Notes: a model not told the origin generated them from the sequence alone. A stretch of 60,755 bases of DNA from Phycisphaerae bacterium (GCA_018003015.1 JAGNEZ010000038.1:1-60755), one strand, 5' to 3'. Positions 27,501 to 36,097 are shown, counted from the stretch's first letter. Numbers and translations are program-made.

Positions 27501-28025
27501 GCGGGCAACGAGATCTTCATCGAACGGCAGTATTTCAAACTGGTCCCCAAGACGGAGACCGCCAGACTCCCCGACCCCGGCGCGGCTCATACCCCGCCGG
27601 CCAACCAGCCCGATCCACTGGATACCACCGGGCGTTCGGAAACGCGTGCGGGTTGGACCCGTATCCCGCTCAAGACCGGCGATGCCGTGGCCTCGGGCGA
27701 CCAGGTGGAGGTCGTGCTGACCATTACTTCCAAGAACGTCTATGATTACCTGGTCTTCGAGGACATGAAACCGGCCGGCTGTGAACCGGTGGAGCTCCGC
27801 AGCGGCGGACGTTGGGCCGGCGGCCTGTGCGCCAACCTCGAACTCCGCGACGAGAAGGTGTGCTTCTTCATCGGCCTGCTTGAGCAGGGTGAGCACATCC
27901 TCCGGTACAGGCTCAGGGCGGAGACACCGGGTTCGTTCCACGTTCTGCCTGCGTCCGGGCACGCCATGTACGCCCCGGAGGTCAAGGCAATCAGCGACGA
28001 GATACGCCTCGGCGTGCGGGAGTGA
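21516..28025 (+). CDS. Giant alpha-2-macroglobulin family protein
   Basis: About 2169 residues with an N-terminal signal sequence (hydrophobic GIGLVVAAAAAVLGVAG). The N-terminal 400 residues contain helical tetratricopeptide-like repeats (YPQSDVRPEAHYALAMYYQTRQ). MG2-type domains follow, with VVDARTGQPLADKAV and VTDRPVYRPGSTIRYRIW, the bacterial A2M hallmark. The C-terminal half has the A2M core LWMPAMSLDDHGKGTTEFTFPQSLTTWR, then YGCVEQTMSRF with the thioester-type Cys1628, and the alpha/alpha barrel RPDGGWGWWREDDSSPFQTAYVL. These proteins trap or shield against proteases in the periplasm. The start at 21516 follows GAGAGGCGG by about 6 nt. No PBP1C partner gene is adjacent. Confidence 0.88.
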   Translation: MIMSNRRLWRSGWRRAGIGLVVAAAAAVLGVAGFSRGEGDEASSAVKALKKADGLVKDKNWAEARVAYDKVRVGAKDWSSPDVRSAVEGAVACSLQLQQWDDALERAQEYIARTPGTLAEAIGERFLAGLYIRVPHHGTKQGGRLLRGQYTQGVRVSTWNKDRRAAIAHYERARELLIKLAQAPAARPADVDGPKATKSERIGVAFDLAGVLARRNEYQYGSSGWCYWWWDSGLADEEDSEAVEEADYEEPRWGWRRNPSDQKPPTGIPVGPDGKPQFIVAPREYSPRLGDGPKIRFLLEEVRQIDDSEKKNDAATALMRWAMIARTLYGPESAQGNAKEPVKKVWELADDEALTMVGGRVGVVTLPPSESPIACLRTLDEVYPQSDVRPEAHYALAMYYQTRQQFPKAVGEYEALIKLYPNHDRKADAETQIARIKRPEAILSPTGIFLPDDRAKLSFTYRNTDQIDFVAYAFDLEKYVRDRMEKTDEQWWNYRNIHWDLFSNEHFKWKSYKKGEVARWVESVPRPEGNRVAESASLSPLTKPGAYIVEARPNGPANDDGVSRALLLVTDIAIVQKNLPGGGLIWVVDARTGQPLADKAVRIYEHWSRYDDNKKKHVTHYRSSVETTDKNGAIEYKRGRTEQWSQVDAIVLGEGGRMAFSFFQNWNENDPAAHHREGGPRIYVVTDRPVYRPGSTIRYRIWCRDLQDRVYQTPHARQRTHIVVYDPKNNPCQTLDLETDENGCVSGEFTLGVEPPLGVYRIQVNGNGPGSRAVGGGFFRAEEYKKPEFEVTVKPAKTQARLGEKVKARIEARYYFGAPVAKGKVTYKVFRENYQHVYWGAAEYDWLYGKGYGRYYYPYAWFPWWGRWGCFICCEWGWPYYGPYGYGYGDDQGWRRRYETDTRKALRDLVAQGTAELKDDGSYEIEVDTAKAKEELGDRDHRYTVEAEVRDASRRTIEGSGSVIVTRQAFYAFVETNAGWYQPQNEAFIEIRTLTPDNVPVAVKGEAIVYHITYGGADHDAVQEEELKRWSAETDADGRLSFRYPIPRPGQYRVAFKTKDSWNEEVLGNAVFWAWGPTFDGRVYRFNDLEIIADKRTYKIGEVAHLLVNVAQNNSRMLFSDDASMGTLRNYRFIDIPSRTMVIDIPIGDKQVPDFFVEATLVRDGRVHTESREIFVPPVNGLLNVTVKTDRPTYKPGEKGKVEVAVTDLNGEPVCGQVTLTAFDEAVTYIQDEYGPSPKVFFHGQKRQHSPYVDSSLSETFQAQGTFDRPEQWIHNPKQQPMGWQGWWDLESLGLAYDGEAKQDRFGGSGGAAGRLAGRAKASRSLYSGSGREEAMDKSLASPAVPTSAAPMAGISGDLLSAQVSESGADFDGITDNRKPPGQGQLVEAEVRTLFADTALWMPAMSLDDHGKGTTEFTFPQSLTTWRVHGYALTQSTQVGDSTAKAVTTKNLLVRLQAPRFFVERDEVVLSANVHNYLKAAKRVSAELIVPAELFGSLGEPPPGSKPDAEGNLHLAAQAEVAAGGEHRFDWPVKVLKQGLAKITVKALTDEESDAMRMAFPVLVHGINKTVAQSGSYRVPQEGERTIKIDLPEQIDPEQTRLEVTLSPSLAGVMIDALPYLIGYPYGCVEQTMSRFYPTVLVADTLKKMGTNLEAIGKQRKQMNEGDLQNRFGRYDHCPVFDSQEMDHMVKAGLQRLYDFQRPDGGWGWWREDDSSPFQTAYVLQGLHAARQAGINVDGGCYERGVNYLQGTISHELTKPKDERRIGDLQTQAYVAYILSLENRLAKGDLKKWLDGLYKSRGDLNNYGRSLLALAMHNMKRDDEARMLLRNVLQFVERDDSNETAWVRTPQSHWWFWWNNDIETNAWALKAMVVIDPKDDLAPRLVKWLLNNRRNGYYWRSTRDTAQVIAAMTDYMAATGESSPEYALVLSFDGQPIREIILTKDNFFTFDNRLALYGLQVKPGAHTVTLAKKGPGALYYSCYLSYFTKEEDIKGAGNEIFIERQYFKLVPKTETARLPDPGAAHTPPANQPDPLDTTGRSETRAGWTRIPLKTGDAVASGDQVEVVLTITSKNVYDYLVFEDMKPAGCEPVELRSGGRWAGGLCANLELRDEKVCFFIGLLEQGEHILRYRLRAETPGSFHVLPASGHAMYAPEVKAISDEIRLGVRE

Positions 28026-28073
28026 CCGGTGTGCAACGGCCGAGGACCCGAACGGCTCAAGAACCGCGGTCGG

Positions 28074-28460
28074 CTATTCGGAGGAACCCGGCTGTTCAGC
28101 TTTCCGGGGAAGGGCCTGCTGGACCACGCCGAGGAGGTCTTCCACGCCGAACGGTTTCTCGAGAATGTGAAAATCGGCTGACTTCAGATGCACCTGCAGA
28201 TCGTCCGCCGAGTAGCCGGTCATCATGATGACGCGCAGCCTGGGATCCGCTTGGCACAAGGTCTCGGCCACGCGCAGTCCCGAGGTTCCTTCGGTCAGTC
28301 GCCAGTCGGCGACGAGGACGTCCGGACGGCACGAGTGTCCGACATCGATTGCCTCCCGGCCGCTGCGCGCGGTCCATACCTCATGGCCCTCGGCGGTGAG
28401 GATCATTGAGAGTTGGGTGCGATACGTCTCCTCGTCGTCGACAATCAGTAGCTTGGCCAC
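28074..28460 (-). CDS. Single-domain response regulator (CheY-like receiver)
   Basis: 128 residues, a complete receiver domain and nothing else. It has the acidic pair D8/D9 (LLIVDDE), phospho-acceptor D52 in VLVADWRL, T81 in MMTGYS and K102 in LEKPF. No DNA-binding output domain is present, so it would relay phosphate or act by protein contact. It converges on the macroglobulin gene with a gap of 48 nt. A candidate partner kinase is the hybrid kinase at 18254-20713, but that link is only proximity. Confidence 0.9.
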   Translation of the reverse strand: MAKLLIVDDEETYRTQLSMILTAEGHEVWTARSGREAIDVGHSCRPDVLVADWRLTEGTSGLRVAETLCQADPRLRVIMMTGYSADDLQVHLKSADFHILEKPFGVEDLLGVVQQALPRKAEQPGSSE

Positions 28461-28492
28461 GGTTGCCCCCTGAAGTCCCGCTCTAACCCTCG

Positions 28493-28522
28493 ATTATCCC
28501 ATGAACTCGGCCCGGTGAGCAA
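28493..28522 (-). promoter_or_regulatory. Putative promoter of the response regulator gene
   Basis: Minus-strand TTGCTC (28517-28522), an 18-nt spacer and GATAAT (28493-28498), 33 nt before the start codon. Confidence 0.4.
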
Positions 28523-28728
28523 GGGGTTCATGGCGGCGCAGGATGCGGAGAAGAGGGCGGTGGGTGGGGTACGCGCGTCCCCTCGGAGCGCTCTTCAGGT
28601 CATGACACAACTCATTCTTGGATCGGCACTTGGGTAGTCCTGCATCGGCCTTGACTGCTCCGCGGTCAGGCCTTCCGGATGGGGCCGGAATCGTCGGTTC
28701 TTGTGTCGGCCATTGGAAATGCGTAGAA

Positions 28729-28737
28729 TATAATGGA
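28729..28737 (+). promoter_or_regulatory. Putative -10 element (TATAATGGA) of the exported peptidase-like gene
   Basis: A perfect TATAAT followed by GGA lies 32 nt before the start codon at 28769. The -35 region is weak. The same 9-mer occurs at four other promoter positions in the window. Confidence 0.5.
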
Positions 28738-28768
28738 ATTGCGTGTCACGGAGAACGGAGGGACAGCG

Positions 28769-30787
28769 ATGCAGCAGCACACCGCCCAGGTCCTGACAGC
28801 CTGTGTCTGGCTGGCCGGCGGCTTGGGTTGCCTGGTCTCGGTATCCGCGGGGGCGACCGTCGATCTGGATGTCACCTACATCGAGCGCCTGCCGCGCTAC
28901 GAGTACAGCGCGCCCAAGCAGAATCCCGACCCGGGTGAAACGGTCACTTTTGAGGGGCACGTCAAGTGCTGGGACGGAGCGGTTTCCTCGGTCGCCTATT
29001 CCTGGCAGATCGACGGGATCACCGTGGATCAAGGATACCTGGCCGACCTCGCCGCCGATGAGGAGCGGGTGGTCACGCAACAGTGGGTCTGGCAGCCGGG
29101 AGACCACTGGGTCAGGCTGATCGTGGATCCGGACAATGCGGTGGGGGAGGTCAGCGAGGCGAACAATGCCCGTGAAGACCGCGTCAACGCCATCATCGCC
29201 GGTTTCTGGGTAGAGCGATCCAGTTATGATTACTTCCATGAGCACCAGAAGGAGCTGGGTACCGGATCGAACTCGTGGGAGGACTGGATCCAGCGGCAGA
29301 TGGGCAAACAGAATCAGCTCTACGCGGAAGCCGTCTGGCCGATCTCGCCGCAAGGTGTGCTGGACCGCGTTCGGATCGACAAGATCGTTGTCGTGCCTGA
29401 CGGGGCCTTGCCCCTGGCGGGAGGGCTGGCGACCAATCATCCGGATCTCCGGGACCGCACCGTCGATCTCATGTGGGGTTTTCCCGCCAGCCAGCTTCCG
29501 CCGAACAGCACGTACTACGCGGATCACACCACCGTTTCCGAGAACAATCCATTCCACATCGAGCAGTCCCTGATCCATGAGCTGGGTCACGCCCGCTATC
29601 TGATCGACAGTTATGGTTTCGACGTGCACAACACCGCGGCTCACGGCGGGTACGATGCAGTGCAGATCTGGGAAGGCGACACTTACGTTGGCGGCAGCCG
29701 CTACATGCCTTTCCTGGCCTTCGATGAAGTCCTGCACTACAACCAGAACGGCGGTGTGATGAGTGGCCCCTACGGCTTCCACTGGTCACCCTACGAGGCC
29801 GGGGCCCTGAACCTCATCGCCGGCCGGCGAGCCCGCTGCGGCAACTACAACGCGCCATGCAACATCGGCGAGTACCTTCAGAATCTGCCGACGAACAACC
29901 ATCTGCGGCTCATCGACGCCGCCGGTAAGCCGCTGGGTGGAGCGGACGTCAGGGTCTATCGAGCCGCTGGCGGCCAAGGCTGGTACGGGAAGACGTATGA
30001 CAACACGCCCGACCTGCTGTTTGTGGCCGACCAGGACGGTTACGCCCACATGGCGCGAAATCCATTCGCGGATGGCCCTCTCCAGCATACCTACGGCATC
30101 GCCAATACGGTCATGATTCTCCGCATTCAACACACCTGGAAGGTCTGGTACCGCTTCGTCGAGGCTGCGGATTTCAACATGGAGTACTGGCTAGGCAACA
30201 CCCAGGACGCATACTACACGATTCAACTGACTCTGCCGGCCTACGACTCCGATCTGGACGCCCTGCCCGACGACTGGGAGACGTATTACTTTGGCGACCT
30301 GTCGCACAACGCCACGGGCGACGAGGACACGGACAACCTGAGCAATGCCGAGGAAGTTCAGGCCGGCAGCAACCCCACTAAACAGGATACCGACAGTGAT
30401 GGCTGGATCGACGGCTACGAAGTGAACGTCAGCAAGACCGACCCCGCCCTGGCTGACACCGACGGCGACGGGGTCCTCGACAGCGGCGACAACTGTCCAC
30501 TGGTGGTCAACCCCGGCCAGGAAGACGGTGACCGCGATGGTCTCGGTGATGTCTGCGACAACTCGTTCAGCGCGGCGGACTTCGATAGAGATGGCGACGT
30601 CGACATGGACGATTTCGCCCACCTGCAGTCCTGCTTGAGCAGGACTGTGGGGCAATTGCCCGCCGGGTGCGAGGACGCCAACCTCGATCATGATCCCCAT
30701 CCGTACGTGGACAAGGACGACATGGCGGTTTTCAACACCTGTATGACCGGCCCCTCTGTTCCAGCAGACTCCGACTGTGGCCATTGA
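28769..30787 (+). CDS. Secreted putative zinc metallopeptidase with calcium repeats and dockerin-like tag
   Basis: 672 residues. Signal peptide (MQQHTAQVLTACVWLAGGLG); ATG at 28769 follows GGAGGGA. Residues 35-150 look like a CARDB/APHP adhesion-type Ig fold. A central domain holds LIHELGHARYLID with H270-E271-x-x-H274, a zincin signature. An Ig-like segment (LIDAAGKPLGGADVRVY) follows, then thrombospondin-type-3-like calcium repeats (DTDSDGWIDGYE, DTDGDGVLDSGDNCP). The C-terminus is a dockerin-like pair: DFDRDGDVDMDDFAHLQSCL and ANLDHDPHPYVDKDDM with late cysteines. The third zinc ligand is not certain. Calcium loops and export suggest an extracellular or surface-anchored protein. It faces the related 1688-residue protein tail to tail. 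Confidence 0.75.
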   Translation: MQQHTAQVLTACVWLAGGLGCLVSVSAGATVDLDVTYIERLPRYEYSAPKQNPDPGETVTFEGHVKCWDGAVSSVAYSWQIDGITVDQGYLADLAADEERVVTQQWVWQPGDHWVRLIVDPDNAVGEVSEANNAREDRVNAIIAGFWVERSSYDYFHEHQKELGTGSNSWEDWIQRQMGKQNQLYAEAVWPISPQGVLDRVRIDKIVVVPDGALPLAGGLATNHPDLRDRTVDLMWGFPASQLPPNSTYYADHTTVSENNPFHIEQSLIHELGHARYLIDSYGFDVHNTAAHGGYDAVQIWEGDTYVGGSRYMPFLAFDEVLHYNQNGGVMSGPYGFHWSPYEAGALNLIAGRRARCGNYNAPCNIGEYLQNLPTNNHLRLIDAAGKPLGGADVRVYRAAGGQGWYGKTYDNTPDLLFVADQDGYAHMARNPFADGPLQHTYGIANTVMILRIQHTWKVWYRFVEAADFNMEYWLGNTQDAYYTIQLTLPAYDSDLDALPDDWETYYFGDLSHNATGDEDTDNLSNAEEVQAGSNPTKQDTDSDGWIDGYEVNVSKTDPALADTDGDGVLDSGDNCPLVVNPGQEDGDRDGLGDVCDNSFSAADFDRDGDVDMDDFAHLQSCLSRTVGQLPAGCEDANLDHDPHPYVDKDDMAVFNTCMTGPSVPADSDCGH

Positions 30788-30871
30788 GGGCGAATCGCCG
30801 CGCGACGATGTACGACCCGTCGTCGCCGGAACGGCCGCCGCTTCGCGGGCCCCTTCGTGGCGGGGTCATGA

Positions 30872-30896
30872 CGCCCCGGCGCTTTCCGGCCGGGCG
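30872..30896. terminator. Weak hairpin between two convergent exported-protein genes
   Basis: CGCCC...GGGCG with an inner GG/CC and a bulged C lies between the convergent genes ending at 30787 and 30900. It could be a bidirectional terminator, but there is no clear T run. Confidence 0.25.
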
Positions 30897-30899
30897 AGA

Positions 30900-33800
30900 T
30901 CAGTTCGCGCAGTCGGAGTTGGCCGGCAGTCCCGCCCCGCTCATGCATCGGAGAAAGACCTCCAGGTCGGCCGCATCGACATAGGGGTGCGGGTCGCGGT
31001 CGAGGTTGGCCCCGGTGCACTCGGTCGGGAGACTGGTCTGGCCTACGGCGGTCAGGCAGGCCTGCAGGTGGGCGAAATCGTCCATGTCGACATCACCGTC
31101 TAGGTCGAAGTCGCCGGGGACGGCCACGATCTCCTCGCACTCATCGGGAATGCCGCTGTGATTGATGTCTTTGCTGGATCCGGCGGCGATGTCGCATTCG
31201 TCGGGCAGGCCGTTGTGGTTGCAGTCCTCGCTTGTGCCGCCAATGATGTCCTGATCGTCGGGCGTGCCGTTCCCGTTGCAGTCGCCCGCCTGGACCACGC
31301 CCCAGACTTCCACGTCGTCGATGTTCCAGCCGCAGTAGCGGCGGGTCTTGTCGGTCGTGCCCATCGTCCATCGGAGACTGACCGTCGGCTGATGGTCGGC
31401 GAAAGCGGAGATGTCGAGTGCCTGGAAGGACCAGCCAGCGTCGACAACCTCTTGAGACGGGTTCTGCCAGACGGTCACCCAGTTGGCGCCGTCGCTGCTG
31501 ACCCGGACAGAGGCGTGGTCATAGCGGTTCTGCTCGACGCCGAGCCACCGCCAGAAACGCAGCGTGACCTGGCTCAGGTGACTGCAGTTGAGCACCGTCG
31601 TGGTCAGGTGTTGCTCGGCCAGGCCGCTTTCGTAGTCGCCGGCCAGGTTGTAGCCGTACACGTTGCCGCCGGTATACCCCGCGGTCGGATCTCTCGTTCC
31701 GTATTCCCCGCCGGCTCCCAGGGGAGTGCCGAAACCCCACAAGCCTTCGACGTTCCAACCCGGATCGCTGTCCATCGGGAACACGTAGACCGGTTCCGGT
31801 CCGCCCACATTGATCGACACGGTCGCCGGGGCCGAGTCTTCGCCGTCATTGACGGTGAACTGGAAGGAGTCCGTCCCAGCGTAACCGATCGCCGGCAGGT
31901 ACTGGACGATCTGGCCGTTGCCGGCCAGATGATAGGGTGCTGTCTGGATGACCCCGCCGAGCGGATCCCTGAGACTGCCCTGGGCGGGTAAGGAAGTGAT
32001 TGCATAGGTGAGTGCGTTGTCGCGCGGCGAACTGCCCGTGAGGGTGATGGCGACCGCGGTATGGACGCGGGTCTGCGCGCTCATTTCGTTGGCCACGGGC
32101 GGGGCAATCGTCCCGAGGAGGACGACGCGGTTGGAGCCGTCCACCGCGTAGCAGGCGAGCATGTTGGGCCGCGCGGCGAAGGCGACGTCCACCGGGCGGC
32201 TGAGAACGGTGCTGCCCGCATAAACGCCGGCCGGCTGGGTGTAGGTGGCCGTGGTCAGCCAGGAGTCGCCGGATTCGCTCAGCTGAAGAACCTTGCCAAG
32301 CCGGGCATCCGTCACCAGGAGCATGACGGTCCCAGTGGCGGGATGCTCGGCACTGGCCAAACCCATCTCGGTGACGTCGGTTGCATCCCCGACGGGGATA
32401 CTCACCGGGTAACCGGGCTCGATGGTGAGAGTCGTGCCGTCAAAGCTGAACAGGAAGAGCTTGGACATCCCACTTGAGCGGCGATCGAGCATGAAGAACC
32501 TGTCCGACGCCACGGGATGAGTGGCGATCGCCGCCGGTCGCGCAGTACTGTCGGCCGACTGCCAGATCCCGGCCGGGGCCGTCTCGGCGGTCCACACGAC
32601 CACGCGCCGGTTCCCGGTATCGGCGATGACAATGTACTCGTTACCACCGAACAGGATCGTGTCCAGGCCCCGGGCGTTACTCAACTCCCGCAGGGCCGCA
32701 TTGGTGCCCGGTCGACCCGCCAGCCGCGAGCCGCCGAAGCTCAGGCTCGTCGAACCGGCGGCGAAAACGGCGGCGTCGGTGATGATCAGGTCTTCGGTTA
32801 TTTGTGTAACCCGGGCGGAAGCAGCGGGCCCGTCGACCTGATCGCCTGGTTGATATCGTACGGCATCCTGGACGCTGTGACATTGGATCAGAAAGGGGGA
32901 TGACGTGGTGAAGGCCTTCGCGCTGAGGGTGGCAATGTCGTTGCGGACATCATAGCCGAAGCTGGGCGCGGTGGGGGGATTGACCACGTCGAATCGGTAG
33001 TCGGGCTCCATGTCGGAGAAGGCGAGCGTGGCATAGTACTTGCCGTCCACAAGCCGCGAGGGAACCACCTTGTTGGCGGTGTGGCCGAACCGGAAGTGAT
33101 AGAACAACTCCTGGTGGGGTGTCGTCCCGTCGAGGACCTGACACATGGGGTTCGCGATCCCCGCGTTGGCGGCCAGGAGCAGCCTGCCGTCTTTGCGGCC
33201 GGTGATGCCGCGCGCTCCACTGATGCCGGTGACCTGGACCATGCGAGGCAGGCTCTCGCCACTGCCGGTCACCTGGGTCACTTCATACGTTGCCCGGAAG
33301 CGGTTCGATCCGTAACTGTCGGCGGCGGCCATGTTTTGTGCAACGGTCAGGTTCTGGCCGGACGAGACGTACTCGCCGACCTGCGTACGGATGTAGGCCG
33401 GCTCCCACCGCCGGTAGATGCGATACGTAGCCGGGGAGGCCCCGGCGATGCCGAGGCTCACACTGTGTCCCTGGACGGCGGCTGTGAGCGTGAAGGCAGG
33501 TGCGGTTGCGCCCGGCTTGTAGTGGGTGTGGAAGTCCCAAGTCCAGGAGGCCTCGTCTGTCCAGGAGTGGCCCATGCGCGTGTGCTGACTGTGGGCCGCA
33601 GTCTCGCCGGTGCCGAGGATGGCACAGTCCTGATAATCACTGCCGATCTTGACCGTGTAGATCTGTGTGCCGGTCTGGGCGCCGACGCCTCCGCTGGTCG
33701 GCGGCGAGTAGTAGTGCTTGCGTCCGAAAGCGTCCGTGGTCGCCGGTCCCAGCCATGCCGTGGTCTCCCACCGGCCGTCGGCATCGGTGAGCCCGGTGGC

Positions 33801-35966
33801 GGCGGCGACGGTATTGCGTTCAGGCCAGAGTGTGATTTCGGCGCCGGGCACGGGGTCGCCGTCGCGATCAAGCACCCGCACAAACGTGCGGGCTGGGGCC
33901 AGCGTCCACCAGGCATCGATGCTCTTGTTGCGCACGCCCACGAGGGCTCGTCTCATCATCTCGCAGGCCGGCCAGGAAATGCGCGTATGACCCGAGCCGT
34001 AGCTGTCCGGCGGCCACATCCAGGTGCGGATCTGCACGGGCGTGCCGTCGGCCATGGTGGCCCCGCCGGTGAACACCGGGGACACGTAGTACTGGTACAG
34101 GTCGCCAACGGGATGGAAGAGGTGCCCCGTTTCGTGCAGTTCCGCGCCACCGTCGCCCCAGTTGAATCGCTCCCATCCCTGGTAGACACCCCACCAGCCG
34201 TCGAGCTCCCGCCAGCCCTCGTATTTGCTCTGCACCGCCTGCCAGGCGGCGTCGCGATCGGCCGCATCGTCGGGCCAGCCGAATTCGTAGCTGTCGAACC
34301 ACAGACGCTGCAGGACGTCCTGGCCGTCCTGGGTCTGCGATCGCTCCCACATGCACTGGACGGCGTCGGCGAGTTTGCGGCAGAGGTACTCCTTGCTCGG
34401 TGGGTCGCCCAGAACAGTGGGCTGCCGATCGGCCAGCGCGGCCTGATTGCGGAGGATGGGGTGGAAGGTGAGACCGTGCAGGGCCATCTCGTAGCGATTG
34501 TCCCGCCCATTGGCGTCGCCGTCGCACTCGATGACCGCGACGACCCACCGTTCTCCGACTGTCTCGACGTTGACCTTCTGCCAGGTGGCGCCGGTGCTCG
34601 CGGGAACAAGACTGTAGGGCCAGGGGAAACTGACCGCACGAGTCACGTAGGTGGGGCTGTTGCTGTTGTACGCCGGCAGGCTCTCGGTGAGCACCTCGTC
34701 GAAATCAGGGGTATCACATGTGCCCGGGTCGGTGTCTGCGTTGCGGTTCGGGCGGTTGTACCAGACCTTCAGCCGCACGCCGCTGGCCGGAACGGCGATC
34801 GCGCCGGTGTTATGGATGTTGATGGTGTAGGTGACGGTCTGTCCGTTTGCCGGCCAGCCGTAGGGACCGCAGGCGTCCTTGGTCGGGCTGCGATGAGCGA
34901 AGGCGATTGCGGCATCCCCCGCCGTGGCCATGCTCTGTCGGGCGTTGAGGTCGGTGTCGATGTAACCGAACAGGCGCCCGGCAGCGATGGCGGGGCGGCC
35001 GTCGGCAGTGGTCTCCAACCGGCCGGTCATCACCACCAGGCTGGAAGACCCTCCATTACCGGGCAGCCACTGACCGGAAAGCGCCTTGCCGTTGTACTCG
35101 ACCCCCGGCTTGTAGTTCTGCCCGGGCTTGGCCGGAGCCGCTCTCAGCTGGAAACTCCCAGCCGCGGACGCGAGCGTCAGAACATCGAAGCCGTCCTTTT
35201 CATAGTCCGCCGCCGTCAGGCCGTTCACCTGCAACCCAGGCAGATCAGTGGCCGCATCGGCGACCAGCGTGCTGAAACTGTTGGCGGTCGTCTGGTAGGA
35301 ATAGAAGACCAGCCGAGTCTGGCCGCCTTCGGCGAATGCCAGCGAGAGGAAATCGGTGTCTTCGTTCCAGAAATCGCCGCAGGCCAAGCCCAGGTACGTG
35401 CCGCTGATGCTTGGGAGGCTTGACTCAGCGGTCTTGGTCCAACTGACGCCGTTGACCGAGGCGGGGGGGGTGAGGATGACGATGCGGATGGTCGAGCCGT
35501 TCTGCATGGCCACGAGGAGTTGGTCCTTGCCCGATCGCCTGAGGTTGCCGGCCGTCGCGCCGAGGAACGTGCCGGTCACCGGGATGGCGGTGCTGGTGCT
35601 CTTGAGTGCCCATGGCCGGGTGCTGAAGCACTCGGGAGGCTCGTAGACCTTCACGGTCAGGTTGCCGCCGGACACGCTGACGGTCGCCAGGTACTCCTTG
35701 CCGAAGCTGGCGGGCCAGAAGTCGCCGACCGCGAGGCCGCCGCCGGCGACGTCCACCAGCACGGTACTCCGGTCAAGCCAGCGCGAAGGCCAAGTGTCAT
35801 TCTTGGCGTGGAGCGGCGGCTCGTAGACCACGAGCCTCCGAGTTCCCTCGCTGTCCTCGATCGCGGCCAGGTAGGAGAACCCGAAACCCCAGTGCTGGGG
35901 TCCGGCCCAAACCGGGTTGACCAGAGCCAAGACCATCGTGGCGACAACAACGTTGATCCTGCGCAT
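30900..35966 (-). CDS. Very large secreted putative metallopeptidase with dockerin-like tag
   Basis: About 1688 residues. Signal peptide (MRRINVVVATMVLALVNPVWA); GGGGGAG upstream of ATG 35966 fixes the start. N-terminal 330 residues have repeated FG-GAP-like units (LAVGDFWPASFGKEYLATV, LACGDFWNEDTDFLSL). A CARDB-like domain is followed by AELHETGHLFHPVGDLY with H611-E-x-x-H615, a zincin motif. Then come an Ig-like segment (VRVLDRDGDPVPGAEITLWP), NHL-type repeats (ARGLDTILFGGNEYIVIADTG), a cadherin-like Ig fold (YAGTDSFQFTVNDGEDSAP) and a carbohydrate-binding-like beta-sandwich. The C-terminus has DFDLDGDVDMDDFAHLQACL and ANLDRDPHPYVDAADL, the same dockerin-like subtype as the neighbouring 672-residue protein. 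Substrate unknown. Confidence 0.75.
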   Translation of the reverse strand: MRRINVVVATMVLALVNPVWAGPQHWGFGFSYLAAIEDSEGTRRLVVYEPPLHAKNDTWPSRWLDRSTVLVDVAGGGLAVGDFWPASFGKEYLATVSVSGGNLTVKVYEPPECFSTRPWALKSTSTAIPVTGTFLGATAGNLRRSGKDQLLVAMQNGSTIRIVILTPPASVNGVSWTKTAESSLPSISGTYLGLACGDFWNEDTDFLSLAFAEGGQTRLVFYSYQTTANSFSTLVADAATDLPGLQVNGLTAADYEKDGFDVLTLASAAGSFQLRAAPAKPGQNYKPGVEYNGKALSGQWLPGNGGSSSLVVMTGRLETTADGRPAIAAGRLFGYIDTDLNARQSMATAGDAAIAFAHRSPTKDACGPYGWPANGQTVTYTINIHNTGAIAVPASGVRLKVWYNRPNRNADTDPGTCDTPDFDEVLTESLPAYNSNSPTYVTRAVSFPWPYSLVPASTGATWQKVNVETVGERWVVAVIECDGDANGRDNRYEMALHGLTFHPILRNQAALADRQPTVLGDPPSKEYLCRKLADAVQCMWERSQTQDGQDVLQRLWFDSYEFGWPDDAADRDAAWQAVQSKYEGWRELDGWWGVYQGWERFNWGDGGAELHETGHLFHPVGDLYQYYVSPVFTGGATMADGTPVQIRTWMWPPDSYGSGHTRISWPACEMMRRALVGVRNKSIDAWWTLAPARTFVRVLDRDGDPVPGAEITLWPERNTVAAATGLTDADGRWETTAWLGPATTDAFGRKHYYSPPTSGGVGAQTGTQIYTVKIGSDYQDCAILGTGETAAHSQHTRMGHSWTDEASWTWDFHTHYKPGATAPAFTLTAAVQGHSVSLGIAGASPATYRIYRRWEPAYIRTQVGEYVSSGQNLTVAQNMAAADSYGSNRFRATYEVTQVTGSGESLPRMVQVTGISGARGITGRKDGRLLLAANAGIANPMCQVLDGTTPHQELFYHFRFGHTANKVVPSRLVDGKYYATLAFSDMEPDYRFDVVNPPTAPSFGYDVRNDIATLSAKAFTTSSPFLIQCHSVQDAVRYQPGDQVDGPAASARVTQITEDLIITDAAVFAAGSTSLSFGGSRLAGRPGTNAALRELSNARGLDTILFGGNEYIVIADTGNRRVVVWTAETAPAGIWQSADSTARPAAIATHPVASDRFFMLDRRSSGMSKLFLFSFDGTTLTIEPGYPVSIPVGDATDVTEMGLASAEHPATGTVMLLVTDARLGKVLQLSESGDSWLTTATYTQPAGVYAGSTVLSRPVDVAFAARPNMLACYAVDGSNRVVLLGTIAPPVANEMSAQTRVHTAVAITLTGSSPRDNALTYAITSLPAQGSLRDPLGGVIQTAPYHLAGNGQIVQYLPAIGYAGTDSFQFTVNDGEDSAPATVSINVGGPEPVYVFPMDSDPGWNVEGLWGFGTPLGAGGEYGTRDPTAGYTGGNVYGYNLAGDYESGLAEQHLTTTVLNCSHLSQVTLRFWRWLGVEQNRYDHASVRVSSDGANWVTVWQNPSQEVVDAGWSFQALDISAFADHQPTVSLRWTMGTTDKTRRYCGWNIDDVEVWGVVQAGDCNGNGTPDDQDIIGGTSEDCNHNGLPDECDIAAGSSKDINHSGIPDECEEIVAVPGDFDLDGDVDMDDFAHLQACLTAVGQTSLPTECTGANLDRDPHPYVDAADLEVFLRCMSGAGLPANSDCAN

Positions 35967-36097
35967 CGAGTCCGCTCCCCCGAGTTCATTTCGCCGTTCG
36001 TGCCCCGGATCGATCAGTTCCCTTTGGCATCGAGAAACGAGGTCCACGGCGGCAGCGCGCAGCCCTCGCCACCTCGCTGCTTATCGGCGCGGACGGC

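Larger units (their letters stand above)
28461..28768. other. Divergent intergenic region with two promoters
   Basis: About 308 nt between the response regulator and an exported peptidase-like protein. It holds a minus-strand promoter at 28493-28522 and a plus-strand -10 element at 28729-28734; nothing else is seen. Confidence 0.5.

Noticed and set aside
33081-35423. 780-codon plus-strand open frame opposite the 1688-residue gene
   Set aside because: It is an antisense shadow caused by GC-rich codon bias. The minus-strand frame has signal peptide, domains and a ribosome-binding site; this one has none.
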